64,000 nucleotides of DNA from Parietichytrium sp. I65-24A (lineage: Eukaryota; Sar; Bigyra; Thraustochytrida; Thraustochytriidae): assembly GCA_012862575.1 (NCBI GenBank), contig BLSF01000017.1:62001-126000 (forward strand), in the 5' to 3' direction. The notes under the pieces are model-generated. The model did no database searches and was not told the origin of the DNA. It worked only from the letters and a program-made list of their open reading frames with translations. Positions 33,891 to 43,912 of this stretch are shown piece after piece. Position 1 is the stretch's first letter; the number at the start of each line of letters is the position of its first letter. Position numbers and translations under genes: made by a program.

Positions 33891-34943
33891 TCTTCTTTTC
33901 GTCTTTGCGTCTCAGTACTAATACTGGGGTCTGTCTCCTGGGAGCTGCAGACTCTGCTGACGCGGCGCTGTCGGCACGATCACCATAAATGCAGAAACGT
34001 TCGTCTATGTACCCGCATCTGCCGCCCCACCAACTCGTGCAGCACCCTTCCCCTTTTCCCTTTCCCCTTGCGCGCGAAAGTGCGTGAATGATGTGAGAGA
34101 GGTGAAACTCGGAGGCGCAGATTGGAAAACGGCCGGCTAAGTAGACCAGAGACATGCCATGCAACGTGAGAGTCGAAAGGCTGGGTTGAGCAAGGTGTTG
34201 CGCCAATCTACCGAGAGAGTTGCAGAGACACTCTGTAGACTAGCTAGTCTAGCCAGCCCAGCCAGCCAGCCGGCCACACGCAAGCACAAAAACAATCTTT
34301 TTCTTTTCCTTCGACAGCCTTCCTCTTCTTCTTTTCTTCTTTGTGCCTTTCGTCTCACGTCGCGGTAGTCGCGGTAGTCATCCCCTCGAAAGACTTTCTT
34401 TCACCACAAGCCCAACACAACTACCTACGACAAATGAAACATGAAAATAAGCAATAACAAATCCAATCTGCACTCTCTGCACTGTGCCCCCACATCTCCC
34501 GCATCTCCCACATCTCCAACACACTGTCATCCTACACAACAACGACCACGCACTCTTAGGAGTTTCGGAGTTACAGATACTCTCTTCGTCTTTCGTTTCT
34601 CATTACAAGTAGACTAACACCAAGTGCACACCCTTCGACCAATGTGGTCCTTGAAACATGCATCCAAATCTATCCTCTCAACACTTCTGAACGCCGAAGA
34701 CTTTTGACTTGGAACTGGACTCCAAGAGCGCAATTCATTCATTCAATTATTCATTCATTCATTCATTTAACTTCCATTCATCGTGCGATGAAAATCGGTT
34801 TCAAGACTAGAGCTGGTCCTGAGGGAGGAGCTAGACAGTAGAGTAGCATGGAGGATGTCTGAAAGCAGCGAGCAGCAGATCCCAAACAGGAAGGCAGGTA
34901 GATTTACTTCGCAGTTGAGGAAACGTAGCAGGAAGGAAGAGAA
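33891..34943. other. Duplicated leader region of dehydrogenase copy 2
   Basis: This contains the unit-2 equivalent of 30129-31647: the CTGTCGGC-CGATCACCA block, the TTTTTCTTTTCCTTCGACAG stretch and the GGATGTC...GCAGGAAGGAAGAGAA leader immediately before the ATG. A CATT tetranucleotide tract lies at about 34735-34768. Confidence 0.6.
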
Positions 34944-37313
34944 ATGGCAGCCAAAGTTATCTCACAGCGCGAGCTCGAGCAGCACGCAACCCGCGAGACT
35001 GCGTGGATTGTGATCGACGGAGATGTGTACGATGTCTCCCGATTCGCGGGCATGCACCCTGGTGGCGAGGAAGTGCTCCTCGAGTACGCCGGCCAGGACT
35101 GCACAGAGGTTTTCTTTGGGCTCCATAGACACGAGGTTCTCCTCAAGTACAAGCCACGGTTGATGGTGGGCCGCCTTGAGACCGCTCAGGAGCGCAACGA
35201 GGACAACCGCATCCGGGGACCAGAAGAGCTCAGCGGAGTTCCATACTGCGACCCTCCAGCTTGGCAGGGCGCCTACAGTGCTTACCACACCGAGGCTCAC
35301 ATTGAGCTGCGCAAGAACGTCCGCAAATGGCTCCACGAGAATATCCGCGAAGAGGCAGAGGCCGGCGAGCTCAGCGGCAAAGCACCAAGCAAGGAAGCCT
35401 TCCTCAAGATGGGAGCTTCTGGACTCCTGGCTGGACGCATTGGACCTGGCAAGCATCTTAACTTGATCGACAACAAGGACATCTTTGGTTTCCCAAAAGA
35501 CGAGTTTGACTACTTTGCTGAGGCCGTCCTGCACGAGGAGGTTGCGCGCCTTGGATGCCCAGGCTTCGTTGACGGACTTGCCTCCGGTTTGTGCATCGGT
35601 CTCCCGCCAGTCCTTCAGTTCGGACCAAAGTGGATGAAGGAGAAGGTTCCTAGGGAGGTTCTGTCCGGCGAGAAGCGCATCTCGCTTGCTATCACTGAGG
35701 CCTTCGCCGGATCTGACGTCGCTGGCATCAAGACCACCGCCAAGAAGACTCCAGACGGCCGATTCTTTATCGTCAATGGAACCAAGAAGTGGATCACTAA
35801 CGGAGTCATGTCCGACTATTTTACTACTCTGGTGCGCACCGAGAACGGTCTCACCATGCTCTTGATCGAGCGCGGCGAGGGCGTCGAGACCAAGAAGATC
35901 AAGACCGCCTACTCCCCTTCTGCTGGAACCGCATACATCACCTTTGAGAACGTCAAGGTCCCAGTAGAGAACATCATCGGCCAGGAAGACTCTGGATTCA
36001 TGGTCACCATGTACAACTTTAACCATGAGCGTTGGACGATCATCGCGCTCACCCTTTCTGCCGCACGTGGTGTCCTTGAAGAGTGCTTCAAGTGGGCAAA
36101 CCAGCGCACTACCTTTGGCAAGCCATTGATTCAGCAACCTGTAATTCGCCAAAAACTCGCTGCTATGGTAGCTAAGTTAGAGAGCTGCAACAGCTGGTTC
36201 GAGGCTCTCACCTACCAGATGACCCAGATGCCTTACAACCAGCAATCGATCAAGCTTGCGGGAACTATGTCTCTGCTGAAATACCATACCACCCGTTGTG
36301 TGTACGAAGTCAGTGACGACGCCATCCAGATCTTTGGAGGTCGCGCGATCACTGACTCTGGTATGGGCAAGTACGTGCAGCGCTTCATGTGCACCAACAA
36401 GTTCGCTGCAGTCCTCGGAGGTTCCGAGGAGATCATGGCTGACTTGGGTATCAAGATGGCTGTCAAGAACATCCCACCAACAGCCAAGCTCTGATTTATT
36501 TATTCATGCATTACTTGTTGTCGTCACCTTTATAAATTTAAATTTCCATATTCAGTCATTGTCGCCTGCACATTGTCTCTTATGATCGCGAAAGCTCGAG
36601 ACAGAATCTTCGTCGTGCTCTTTTCCACGGTGCGACAGTGACAGTGCCACAGAGTACACCAGCCGTAACGGATACTATCATCATTGTCGCTATATGATCA
36701 CTAGGAATCGAACACTATTCTCGACGCGAGCCTTGGGCCATGCGCACAAAGAGCCAATGCGCGGCCGAGGGCTCGGCTCGGAAGGTAAAGAAAGCATGGG
36801 CTCGCACACCGAGCGGCAAGCAATACTAGAGAGAGTTCGCGAAGCTTCTCTGCCGCACCTTCCCCAAGCACCAAAGCCGCTGCGATACTATCTTGACGCC
36901 GCAGAGAAGGGGCTGCTGGAGCAGCAGCGGAATGATTATTGCGATGAAGACACCGAGGATTTGGCGTCGACGGACGAAGAGCAGCGGGTTTCTGAAGCGA
37001 CTCGAGAGAAAGAGAGGCTGCAGGCGTCCATTGCGTACGTGGAGGCAACGTGGACAGAGCAGGTCAACTCCAACTCAGTCGCTGCAGAAAGGAGGGTCAG
37101 CCAGCACGCAGATTTGCTCGATACGACCGTCGGGAGGCAAGTAGTGGCGATGGAAATCAATGATATGTGCTCGGCAGCCCAGGACGTCTATCTCGAAGAG
37201 ATGCGTCATAGACGTAGCGAGCTGTCTCGCACCCAGAACGCCATCCGCAACGTCAAAATACTTGTCAAAGCCCGCGAGACGCCATGGATCTCAAGGTTGT
37301 ATGACCTTATTTT
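33894..37313 (+). repeat. Direct duplication, unit 2 (leader, dehydrogenase, intact PPR 5' part)
   Basis: This is the second unit. It continues seamlessly past 37313 into the rest of the PPR gene, so this copy has the original right-hand neighbour and unit 1 has the original left-hand neighbour. That is the pattern left by a direct tandem duplication. Confidence 0.8.
34944..36494 (+). CDS. Cytochrome b5 - acyl-CoA dehydrogenase fusion, copy 2 (516 aa)
   Basis: Same length and domain order as copy 1, including HPGG, LHRHE, KKWITNG, NHERW with E362, and the AKL end. By my hand count about 29 residues differ (about 94 percent identity). Only one difference (E82Q) is in the first 150 residues. 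Others cluster at 201-216, 236-237, 288-294 (TNGHDSDYFS versus TNGVMSDYFT) and on the helix after E362 (WMIIAYIISG versus WTIIALTLSA). About 20 codons differ silently. Both copies look intact and have nearly identical 5' leaders and 3' flanks. The changes near the probable acyl pocket suggest a shift in substrate choice; that is inference. Confidence 0.93.
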   Translation: MAAKVISQRELEQHATRETAWIVIDGDVYDVSRFAGMHPGGEEVLLEYAGQDCTEVFFGLHRHEVLLKYKPRLMVGRLETAQERNEDNRIRGPEELSGVPYCDPPAWQGAYSAYHTEAHIELRKNVRKWLHENIREEAEAGELSGKAPSKEAFLKMGASGLLAGRIGPGKHLNLIDNKDIFGFPKDEFDYFAEAVLHEEVARLGCPGFVDGLASGLCIGLPPVLQFGPKWMKEKVPREVLSGEKRISLAITEAFAGSDVAGIKTTAKKTPDGRFFIVNGTKKWITNGVMSDYFTTLVRTENGLTMLLIERGEGVETKKIKTAYSPSAGTAYITFENVKVPVENIIGQEDSGFMVTMYNFNHERWTIIALTLSAARGVLEECFKWANQRTTFGKPLIQQPVIRQKLAAMVAKLESCNSWFEALTYQMTQMPYNQQSIKLAGTMSLLKYHTTRCVYEVSDDAIQIFGGRAITDSGMGKYVQRFMCTNKFAAVLGGSEEIMADLGIKMAVKNIPPTAKL

Positions 37314-38367
37314 TCTGCTCGACCACTTTGGTCATTCCCATAGCACCTTGTGGAGGTCACGAATGGTCGCCGAGTGCGATTATCTCACCAGCTACGTTCG
37401 CGAAAACTTTGCGGAGTTTATCACTGTGCCGACAAACGGCCGAGCTGAGAAACCCCGTACGGACATGGACAAATTAGTAGCCTTATTGCAGCAGATCAAA
37501 GCAAATATAAACCTGTTGTCGCCCCGGAAGATGATAGAATTGATTCAGACAATGCTTTGCTGCGCGGAGAGTGTCGAAGCGGAGTGGGCCCAAGCGCGTC
37601 AACAAGAGCGTGAATTAGAAGAGAAAAGACTCTCGGTCGCGTCTGAGTCAAAGCGGAAAGTTGCTGCGCTCTCAAAGAGCCTGGTGTGTTCCAAATCGGC
37701 GGCCTGGAGCACATCTAAAAAGTCTGCTGTTATGATCCCGACCAAGTTTAGACACGAAAAGACGCCTTCGAGCGTCGGCTTGTCCATCAAGCCCGTAGCC
37801 AAACTCGCATCCAAGCCAAGACGTGTGCTCGCGGACGAGTGCCTGAGCGCTCTCGAGAAAGTGGAACTCATTCCAGTTTACCAGCACAACCAAGACGAGG
37901 TGCACATGAGGTATCTGGGCCTTCTCAGAGATTGTGCCAAGGGCGGACTTTGGCATGTGGCATTTACAGTGTACAACTCAATGCGACACCGCGTACCGTT
38001 CAAAGTCTCTCGCGACACGTATCAGATATTAATTGCAGCCTGTAAGGCGGCCAAGCCCTGCAACTCTTTTCAAGCCGTGAAAGTTCTCGAGGAGATGCTC
38101 TGGAGGGGCTATGCGCCCAGTGTACAGATATTTAACGCCGTATTGGACGCTTGCGTTCCTCTTGGGGAATGGCGCCTTGCTTCGCGTTTATTGCGTCTCA
38201 TGTCAAAGTGCAAGGTTGGGGCGTCAACTGCCACGTATGATACACTGGACAAAATTTGCCAAAATGTCGCCTCGAAACACTCTCCAGCAGTGTACGAGGC
38301 GTTCAAGCTTTCTGGAGTACCGGAAACTATTGCCTTCGGGTGCGCAAAAAGCTGCTGCAACAGCTAA
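36694..38367 (+). CDS. Pentatricopeptide-repeat protein (557 aa)
   Basis: An organelle RNA-binding type protein. The N-terminus MITRNRTLFSTRALGHAHK is basic with few acidic residues and could be a mitochondrial presequence. A long charged, largely helical middle (about 90-330) precedes a basic linker (about 335-378). PPR-like helical pairs occupy about 405-525: HMRYLGLLRDCAKGG, DTYQILIAACKAAK, VQIFNAVLDACVPLGEW and ATYDTLDKICQ start successive units. Three to four repeats is few for a PPR protein. The 5' third is duplicated as a pseudogene at 33396-33890. Its start is 199 bp after the dehydrogenase stop on the same strand, and it is convergent with a PP2C gene. Confidence 0.8.
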   Translation: MITRNRTLFSTRALGHAHKEPMRGRGLGSEGKESMGSHTERQAILERVREASLPHLPQAPKPLRYYLDAAEKGLLEQQRNDYCDEDTEDLASTDEEQRVSEATREKERLQASIAYVEATWTEQVNSNSVAAERRVSQHADLLDTTVGRQVVAMEINDMCSAAQDVYLEEMRHRRSELSRTQNAIRNVKILVKARETPWISRLYDLIFLLDHFGHSHSTLWRSRMVAECDYLTSYVRENFAEFITVPTNGRAEKPRTDMDKLVALLQQIKANINLLSPRKMIELIQTMLCCAESVEAEWAQARQQERELEEKRLSVASESKRKVAALSKSLVCSKSAAWSTSKKSAVMIPTKFRHEKTPSSVGLSIKPVAKLASKPRRVLADECLSALEKVELIPVYQHNQDEVHMRYLGLLRDCAKGGLWHVAFTVYNSMRHRVPFKVSRDTYQILIAACKAAKPCNSFQAVKVLEEMLWRGYAPSVQIFNAVLDACVPLGEWRLASRLLRLMSKCKVGASTATYDTLDKICQNVASKHSPAVYEAFKLSGVPETIAFGCAKSCCNS

Positions 38368-38708
38368 CTCGGTGGCAATACTTAGCTAGCTTTAAAGGAA
38401 CGATGCTTCCTGGTAGACTCTGGGGACGTTACTTCGGGGCCGATTTGATTGTTTGCAAGGGTAAAGCGATTCTTGATCTTAAAGTTGTAAGAATATAATT
38501 GTGTAACTTTCTTTTCCTTCACAAATGTCACCAAAATATAATGTTTTTAAAAAGAAGAGAATAGTGCGGGTCTTTTGAAGTGACAAAAGTTCTGAGCACC
38601 CCTCCTGGGCACTCATAATGGTGGAGCGGTGAACTAGAACGGTTAGTAAAAGTGTATGAGATGTAAATTCCACGTGAGAAGCTGGACTTTAAACTCCATG
38701 GCCAGCGT
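38368..38708. other. Tail-to-tail gap
   Basis: 341 bp between the PPR and PP2C stops. Nothing beyond presumed 3' UTRs is seen. Confidence 0.45.
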
Positions 38709-39719
38709 CTACGAAGGTGAGGACGCCGAGTCATTTCCCGCTCCACTGTTGAACGACTCGCTTCGCTGCTTGGGGCGGCGGCGCTCTACTTCCTCAGCAG
38801 ACATGGTTCCAATGCTATCTGGCGCACCAGGGAGTGTGACAATGATGACACTCATATTGTCCCGTGAACCCAATTCGAGACAGGTATCGATTAATAGCTC
38901 ACAAATTACTTCCAAAGGAAACCCCTCTTCCATTTTCTCCAACACGAAGGAGGCAGCGTCCTCATTGGACATGACGTCCCAAATACCATCACAGGCCACA
39001 AGCACGAATTGGTCGGTTGGTTTCCGGTCCAGGATGGTGATTTCCGGCTCTGCGCTAACTTGCTGCTCCACCGCATCAAGGTTTTTGTTTGTTTTGTAGG
39101 CAAAATCGCCCAGCGAGCGGGAAACGGCGAGATCCCCGTTCACGCGGCGAAAGTTTACCATCCCTCCGGCTTTGACAATGCGCTGCTCCTCAGCAGGGTT
39201 GGTCGGCTTATGGTCGAGCGAGAAAAATCTGACAGATCCTTTCTCGCCCACCACGACGAGACGGCTATCACCGCAGTTGGCAACCACTACATGGCTCGGG
39301 GTGACGACGGCTCCGACAGCGGTGGACCCGCTCATGTCCTGGTTAAACTTTTCCGAGGTAAACATCTTCTGATCCAGGCTCAAGAAGGTTCCTCTAAGAG
39401 CCTTCCCAATCAGATTTGCAGATGCCGACCCGCTGCTTTCCTTGAGCTGCTTGAACCACTCAGATTCCTTCAGCTCATCCACCAGATGCTCGGAGATAAA
39501 CTGGGCCGCTTTCGCTCCTCCGTGCCCGTCAAAAACCCCAAATATCGCCAGGTCTCCGTAATCCGGCTCGATACCAATCTTGTGCACATGCGAGTCCTCC
39601 ATAGTCATTCGCCACCCTTGCATGGCAGACACGGCGTAGCAGATCTTTTCGCCATTCAGAGTGCCCTCCTCCGACTCTGTCTCCTTCGTCGTAATCGGCT
39701 TCTCCAGAAACGACCCCAT
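38709..39719 (-). CDS. PP2C-type Ser/Thr phosphatase, canonical (336 aa)
   Basis: A PPM family phosphatase with all hallmark residues visible: AMQGWRMTMED (33-42, with phosphate-binding R37), VFDGHGG (62-68, D64), SGSTAV (130-135), NCGDSRLV (148-155), LDHKP (168-172), LAVSRSLGD (197-205), ACDGIWD (242-248, D244) and SRDN (285-288, D287). It should be an active Mn/Mg-dependent phosphatase resembling the PP2C-alpha group. The C-terminal 35 residues are Ser/Arg-rich and probably disordered. It begins MGSFLEKP, with glycine at position 2, a weak candidate for myristoylation. A second PP2C gene lies immediately upstream on the same strand and shares the AM.G....MED and SRSLGDF patterns, so the pair probably arose by tandem duplication. 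Confidence 0.95.
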   Translation of the reverse strand: MGSFLEKPITTKETESEEGTLNGEKICYAVSAMQGWRMTMEDSHVHKIGIEPDYGDLAIFGVFDGHGGAKAAQFISEHLVDELKESEWFKQLKESSGSASANLIGKALRGTFLSLDQKMFTSEKFNQDMSGSTAVGAVVTPSHVVVANCGDSRLVVVGEKGSVRFFSLDHKPTNPAEEQRIVKAGGMVNFRRVNGDLAVSRSLGDFAYKTNKNLDAVEQQVSAEPEITILDRKPTDQFVLVACDGIWDVMSNEDAASFVLEKMEEGFPLEVICELLIDTCLELGSRDNMSVIIVTLPGAPDSIGTMSAEEVERRRPKQRSESFNSGAGNDSASSPS

Positions 39720-40018
39720 CGTACCAAAAGCTTAGACCTTAGAATCTTTGAAAGCCCGAATCTTCCAATCCAGCTTTTCCTCCTCTTCAAGTCAGCGTTT
39801 TCTTTTTCACTCCAAGTGACGAATCCAGTCGGGATTCGCACCAAGCACCAAGCACCAAGCGCCTCTTCCTCGGTTTGCAAAAAACCTCCACAATGACACT
39901 CTCTCCAGATCTCCAGGCGCCAGCCTGCAATCCACTGCAAAAAGAACAACTCGTTAATCATTCCGCCGACATCCTTTGAGCCATCCACCCGAGAGATCCA
40001 AACAACGTGTTGGCTAAT

Positions 40019-40071
40019 AAACAAACAAACAAACAAAACAAACAAACAAACAAAACAAAACAAACAAACAC
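40019..40071. repeat. ACAAAC / ACAAAAC tract
   Basis: A CAAA tetranucleotide run with occasional CAAAA units, in the presumed leader of the PP2C gene at 38709-39719. Confidence 0.8.
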
Positions 40072-40593
40072 ATCAACGCCTAACTTAAACCCTCTTTCTC
40101 CCCTTTTCCCCTAAACTCTCCGTCACTCTCTCTTTCCAAAAGCTAAATCAAACCAACGCACCTGCACGGGCAAGAACTTCTATCCGAAACCGTAGCTCGA
40201 CGACTATGTACGCGCCGAGGACACTTGCGTATGCGACGCTCTTCCTCGCTTTTTTTCTCAGCCTCTCTATCTCTCTTTCTCTTCTGTTCCTCCTCGCTGT
40301 TGGATAGCTGTCCCTAGACGTCTAGTAGCAGTGGAGTCCTAAGAGGACTATTAGATGCTAGGTGGAAATTCTTTCCTTGTAAAGAGGTTTCGATTGCTGC
40401 GAGGCAGTTGCTAGCAATGATCAGTGGATAATATAGGACCTGGGATCTGTTGGCGAGCGAACTACTCCCTGTTCGCCCGCTGGTCTCCTAGTGAAGTAGT
40501 GTTTTGGCTATGGTTTGCGGTAGGACCCACGGGACAAGGGTTTTGTTGGAGGGAGAGTAGAGCGTGCTTAATGAGGTACTAGTACTGAGGGTG

Positions 40594-40665
40594 GTTAGTA
40601 GCTAGTAGAGAGTTAGTAGATGTTAGTATGTTAGTAGATGTTAGTATGTTAGTAGAGAGTTAGTT
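40594..40665. repeat. GTTAGTA-type minisatellite
   Basis: Overlapping units of TTAGTAG and TTAGTATG, including a perfect tandem duplicate of about 18 bp (GATGTTAGTATGTTAGTA). Confidence 0.75.
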
Positions 40666-40892
40666 GTATCTTTGTACAACACTTTTCGATTTCAAGAATC
40701 AGTGAGCTTTCGCGAAATGAGCGTCAAGAGGATGGCCACCATGAGGCAATGAACATTATTATTATAATGCTGCTGGCGGGCTGTGCCAAAAGTAAAAAAT
40801 GCACAAGTTGAAAAGATAGCGTTGGGAGTTTAAGTTAAAAACAGGTGTACGTACAAGCGCGCGAAGGGATGCGCGTCAAAGAACATGTCCAG

Positions 40893-42059
40893 CTAACAGG
40901 TGAGCAATTGCCGAAATCCTCGCATTCTGGGATGCACCGCGCCGAGAAGGGCGCCAGCCCTCCTTGCAATCGCACGTGCTGTAGGATTACTGAGGAATTG
41001 AGCGAGTCCGCCCGATCCGCTTGCGATATTTGGACTTTGCTGCATCTGTAAGGATGGGATCGCGCCGTGGGAATTTGACTGCGAGGCTTCCTTCTGCGAA
41101 GACCCGGAGAAGGTCGGCTCCGGTAAGCCCGGGAGCGCCACCAATAGAGCGGTAATGTTGTCGTATGATCCGTTTCTGTAACAAGTGTCAATAATCTGCT
41201 CGGCTACCGAGCTGAGTGTAAGGCCAGAACGCAACAGATCAGAAATAAGATCAGCACTCTCATGCGCCGTCAGCACATCCCAAACTCCGTCTGAAGCAAT
41301 CATCATGAACTGATCTCCGGGCTTTGCTTTGACAATGTCAATATCAGCGTAAGGAGTCACCATTTGGAACTCCGGCTCTAGCTCCGGGTTCGCTTTGAAG
41401 GTGAAATCACCCAGCGACCTCGACATGGCGAGCATGCCAAGCACCCTCGCGTTAGAGATAAATCCTCCGGCGTGCACAATTCGCGCGTGTTCCTTCATCA
41501 TGTCAGGCTTGTGCGGAGTAGACTCAAAACGAACCCCGTTCTGGTCAACCAATATCGCCGCGCTGTCCCCGATGTTGGCAAATACATAGTGTGAAGGGGT
41601 CACGAGCGCGCTGGTCGCTGTGGACCCTCCGCTGTAGCATTTTTCACCAATCACTCTGTCTAAGTCCAAGTATGCTTCCAGCTTTGCTCGACCAGCCAGC
41701 TGCGCAGTCTCGCGCCCACTTTCTAGTTTGGATCCAAACGCACTCTGAAAGCTCTCATTCCGCTTAAGCTCGTCCATCAAATTTTCCGCCACGAACTTTG
41801 CCACCTGCGTCGGCCCTTTTCCATGTCCGTCAAATACGCCAAACAACGCGAATTGGCTGGCCTGCTCGATGGAGCACACGAACTCGTCTTCCATCACCTT
41901 GCGTTTGCCCCGCATTGCCGCCAAAGCATATGATACCTCCAATGCGCCAACGGCGCCATGTCCTTGCAGCGTCACTTTGTCCGTTTCCTTCGCATACTTG
42001 TCTTCCCCAGCCATCCTGCTCGCCCACGGTTGTGCGCTCAGCTGCTGCTGCCCATACAT
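40893..42059 (-). CDS. PP2C-type Ser/Thr phosphatase, divergent active site (388 aa)
   Basis: A PPM family member related to its downstream neighbour. Motifs are AMRGKRKVMED (48-58), VFDGHGK (75-81, D77), GGSTATSALVTPSHYVF (144-160), NIGDSAAIL (162-170), LAMSRSLGDF (210-219), ASDGVWD (255-261, D257) and SYDN (298-301, D300). All three motif aspartates remain. However, DGHGG has become DGHGK and GDSR has become GDSA, losing a conserved glycine and arginine. The C-terminal ~70 residues are S/Q-rich, then basic (ARAIARRAGALLG). The first ATG gives MYGQQQ; an internal ATG at residue 16 (MAGEDKYAK) is an alternative. It is likely enzymatically competent but differently tuned. Confidence 0.93.
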   Translation of the reverse strand: MYGQQQLSAQPWASRMAGEDKYAKETDKVTLQGHGAVGALEVSYALAAMRGKRKVMEDEFVCSIEQASQFALFGVFDGHGKGPTQVAKFVAENLMDELKRNESFQSAFGSKLESGRETAQLAGRAKLEAYLDLDRVIGEKCYSGGSTATSALVTPSHYVFANIGDSAAILVDQNGVRFESTPHKPDMMKEHARIVHAGGFISNARVLGMLAMSRSLGDFTFKANPELEPEFQMVTPYADIDIVKAKPGDQFMMIASDGVWDVLTAHESADLISDLLRSGLTLSSVAEQIIDTCYRNGSYDNITALLVALPGLPEPTFSGSSQKEASQSNSHGAIPSLQMQQSPNIASGSGGLAQFLSNPTARAIARRAGALLGAVHPRMRGFRQLLTC

Positions 42060-43890
42060 ACCTCGGCCACTGCCTAATCACTCGAGCTTAGCGTACGTAA
42101 CTTATCAGCTACAAGCTTCCAGGTTGTCGTTGACTTGCCTTCGCCAAAATTCGTTTCGACAAAGCTCTCAGCCCCAAGCTCCGTCTTCCCCGCTATGCTA
42201 TTGGGTTGTATATTTGTAAAAGCGCCTTCGCTCGCTGGTGCCCTGTCGCTTGGGGATACTAGACGTGCCGATTTTCCTTTGTCAACCGCGTCTGCGAGGA
42301 CACTTTCGTGAGTACGCGCAACGACTCTGGACTAGAGTGAAAATCTTGGCGAGCAGCTCCTTTGTTCGCCATGTTGGTGTGGATGATTGCTACCGTGGTA
42401 CATTGCAGAGACTTTGCCTTTTCAATTTTCATGATATTTCATGGAAACATCGTCGCTTCCGAGAACGTTGACATGCGTAGCAGCTTGAACTTGATGAATT
42501 TCGCGGCGGCGTGGGCAGTGACGACAGAGCTCTTCAAGCTACAAAGCGGCTTGGAGGAAGCCAATTGTTTTCGCAGTTAGGTAGCATCTGCAATGGATAC
42601 GAGCTCGCATCTTTGTCTGGCGTTGATGCTCGGCGCTGCTTGCTGTGCAGGATCTGCTTTTAATGGAAAGACGCCGGGAAGAAATGTCGCTGCTGGAGCT
42701 TGGCTGTGATAAGAAACTGCGATCGAAAGGAGATCCGTTTTCGGGGATGAGCCACGATCCTTTCGAATTCCCAGCAACGAATTCCCAGCAACCTACGGGC
42801 GTAAACATGATCAACTAGTTTCTAAAACATTTGCAGATCGATTCGCGAGCCACGCTAATCCGCGGCTGATTGCGGCTCGAGAGCCACGCTATCCACGGCT
42901 GATTGCGCCTCGGGCCTCTTGTATCGAGCAAAGCTGTGGATCCGTCAAATCAACCGTACTCTCTCGGTACCAGGTACATACTTTATCATCATCATGATCG
43001 ACGATGAGTTCCATGGAATATGGGAACCTTGGATCTCGGCCGAGGTGGGATTTCCACATTTCCAAACTAGGCTGAGATGTCCCAAATCGGTCCTCTCGCC
43101 GAGGCATTCAAGTGAACTGACCTCCAAGGATCTTCCAAAAACGGACCAGAATCATACCAAGCCGGGAAACAAAAACTCCCTAGAAACAGCCCTTCTTCTG
43201 CATCCCTTCCGATCCACAACGCTCATGAAGCAGTTCATACCATCCAAATCCACTCTGCTCTTGTCTCCTTGTCTCTTGTGCCTGGTGCCTTGTGAGTGAG
43301 CGAGTGAGTGAGGTCTTTTTTTCTGACGTGAACAACTCGTGAACCCGTCGAGGTGTGTGCCTCCTCGATGAGACCCACGGGATGTGCTGAGCTTGCGAGT
43401 GCCTGACCATGCCATCGGACTCGAAAGCGAACGCCTCTGTTCGCGCAAGAGAGAAACGCTGGCAAGTGCATGTTTCCAATACGCATAGGTTGGCTTCACG
43501 AAGGGCACCGACACCCACGAGGTATGATTGACTGTCTCGAGTGTGTCCTGACAACTCGCTCATCTCTGCAAATTCCTGCATTCTTACATTCTTGCTTTCT
43601 GTCACCCAACCTTTGGCTTCTCACAGCGGGAGAATAGGTCGGTGGGTGGGTGATTGAGTAAGTGAGTGAGTGTGCCCGTCGATCGATGAGTCTGTCAGTC
43701 AGTCAGTCAATCAGACCTTCGTCCCGATAAGCCCGCGCTCTAGCCCGAGCTAAGTTGCTCGTGTGTGCACCTCGTGGGTAGCGAAGCTGGTAGGCGGAGG
43801 TCACGGTGCCCAGTACAGTGAGTAGCGGGAAGTGAGGGTGGTGTGGTGAGCATTACTAGAGGAGTTACTTTTCTTCGCCGCTTGGTCCAT

Positions 43891-43912
43891 GCGTGTTGCG
43901 TGTTGCGTGTTG
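43891..43912. repeat. GTTGCGT heptamer tract
   Basis: Three copies of GCGTGTT. The same heptamer is repeated about five times at 47916-47951. Confidence 0.75.

Larger units (their letters stand above)
30129..33893 (+). repeat. Direct duplication, unit 1 (leader, dehydrogenase, broken PPR 5' part)
   Basis: Unit 1 begins near 30129 and ends where the PPR copy stops, near 33890. The dehydrogenase start codons are 3296 bp apart between units. Unit 1 is about 350 bp longer than unit 2 because of length differences in the noncoding leader. The junction with unit 2 is a C/T-rich stretch (about 33886-33900) that resembles the T/C stretch at 30129-30140. Confidence 0.8.
39720..40892. other. Noncoding gap between two PP2C genes
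   Basis: 1.2 kb holding the upstream region of the 38709-39719 gene and the 3' flank of the next. It contains a CAAA-type tract (40019-40071), a CT-rich tract (about 40257-40292) and a GTTAGTA-type minisatellite (40594-40665). Confidence 0.5.

Noticed and set aside
34962-36152. 396-codon minus-strand frame across dehydrogenase copy 2
   Set aside because: It is antisense to a well-conserved enzyme and interrupted in the otherwise similar copy 1, so it is a by-product of codon bias.
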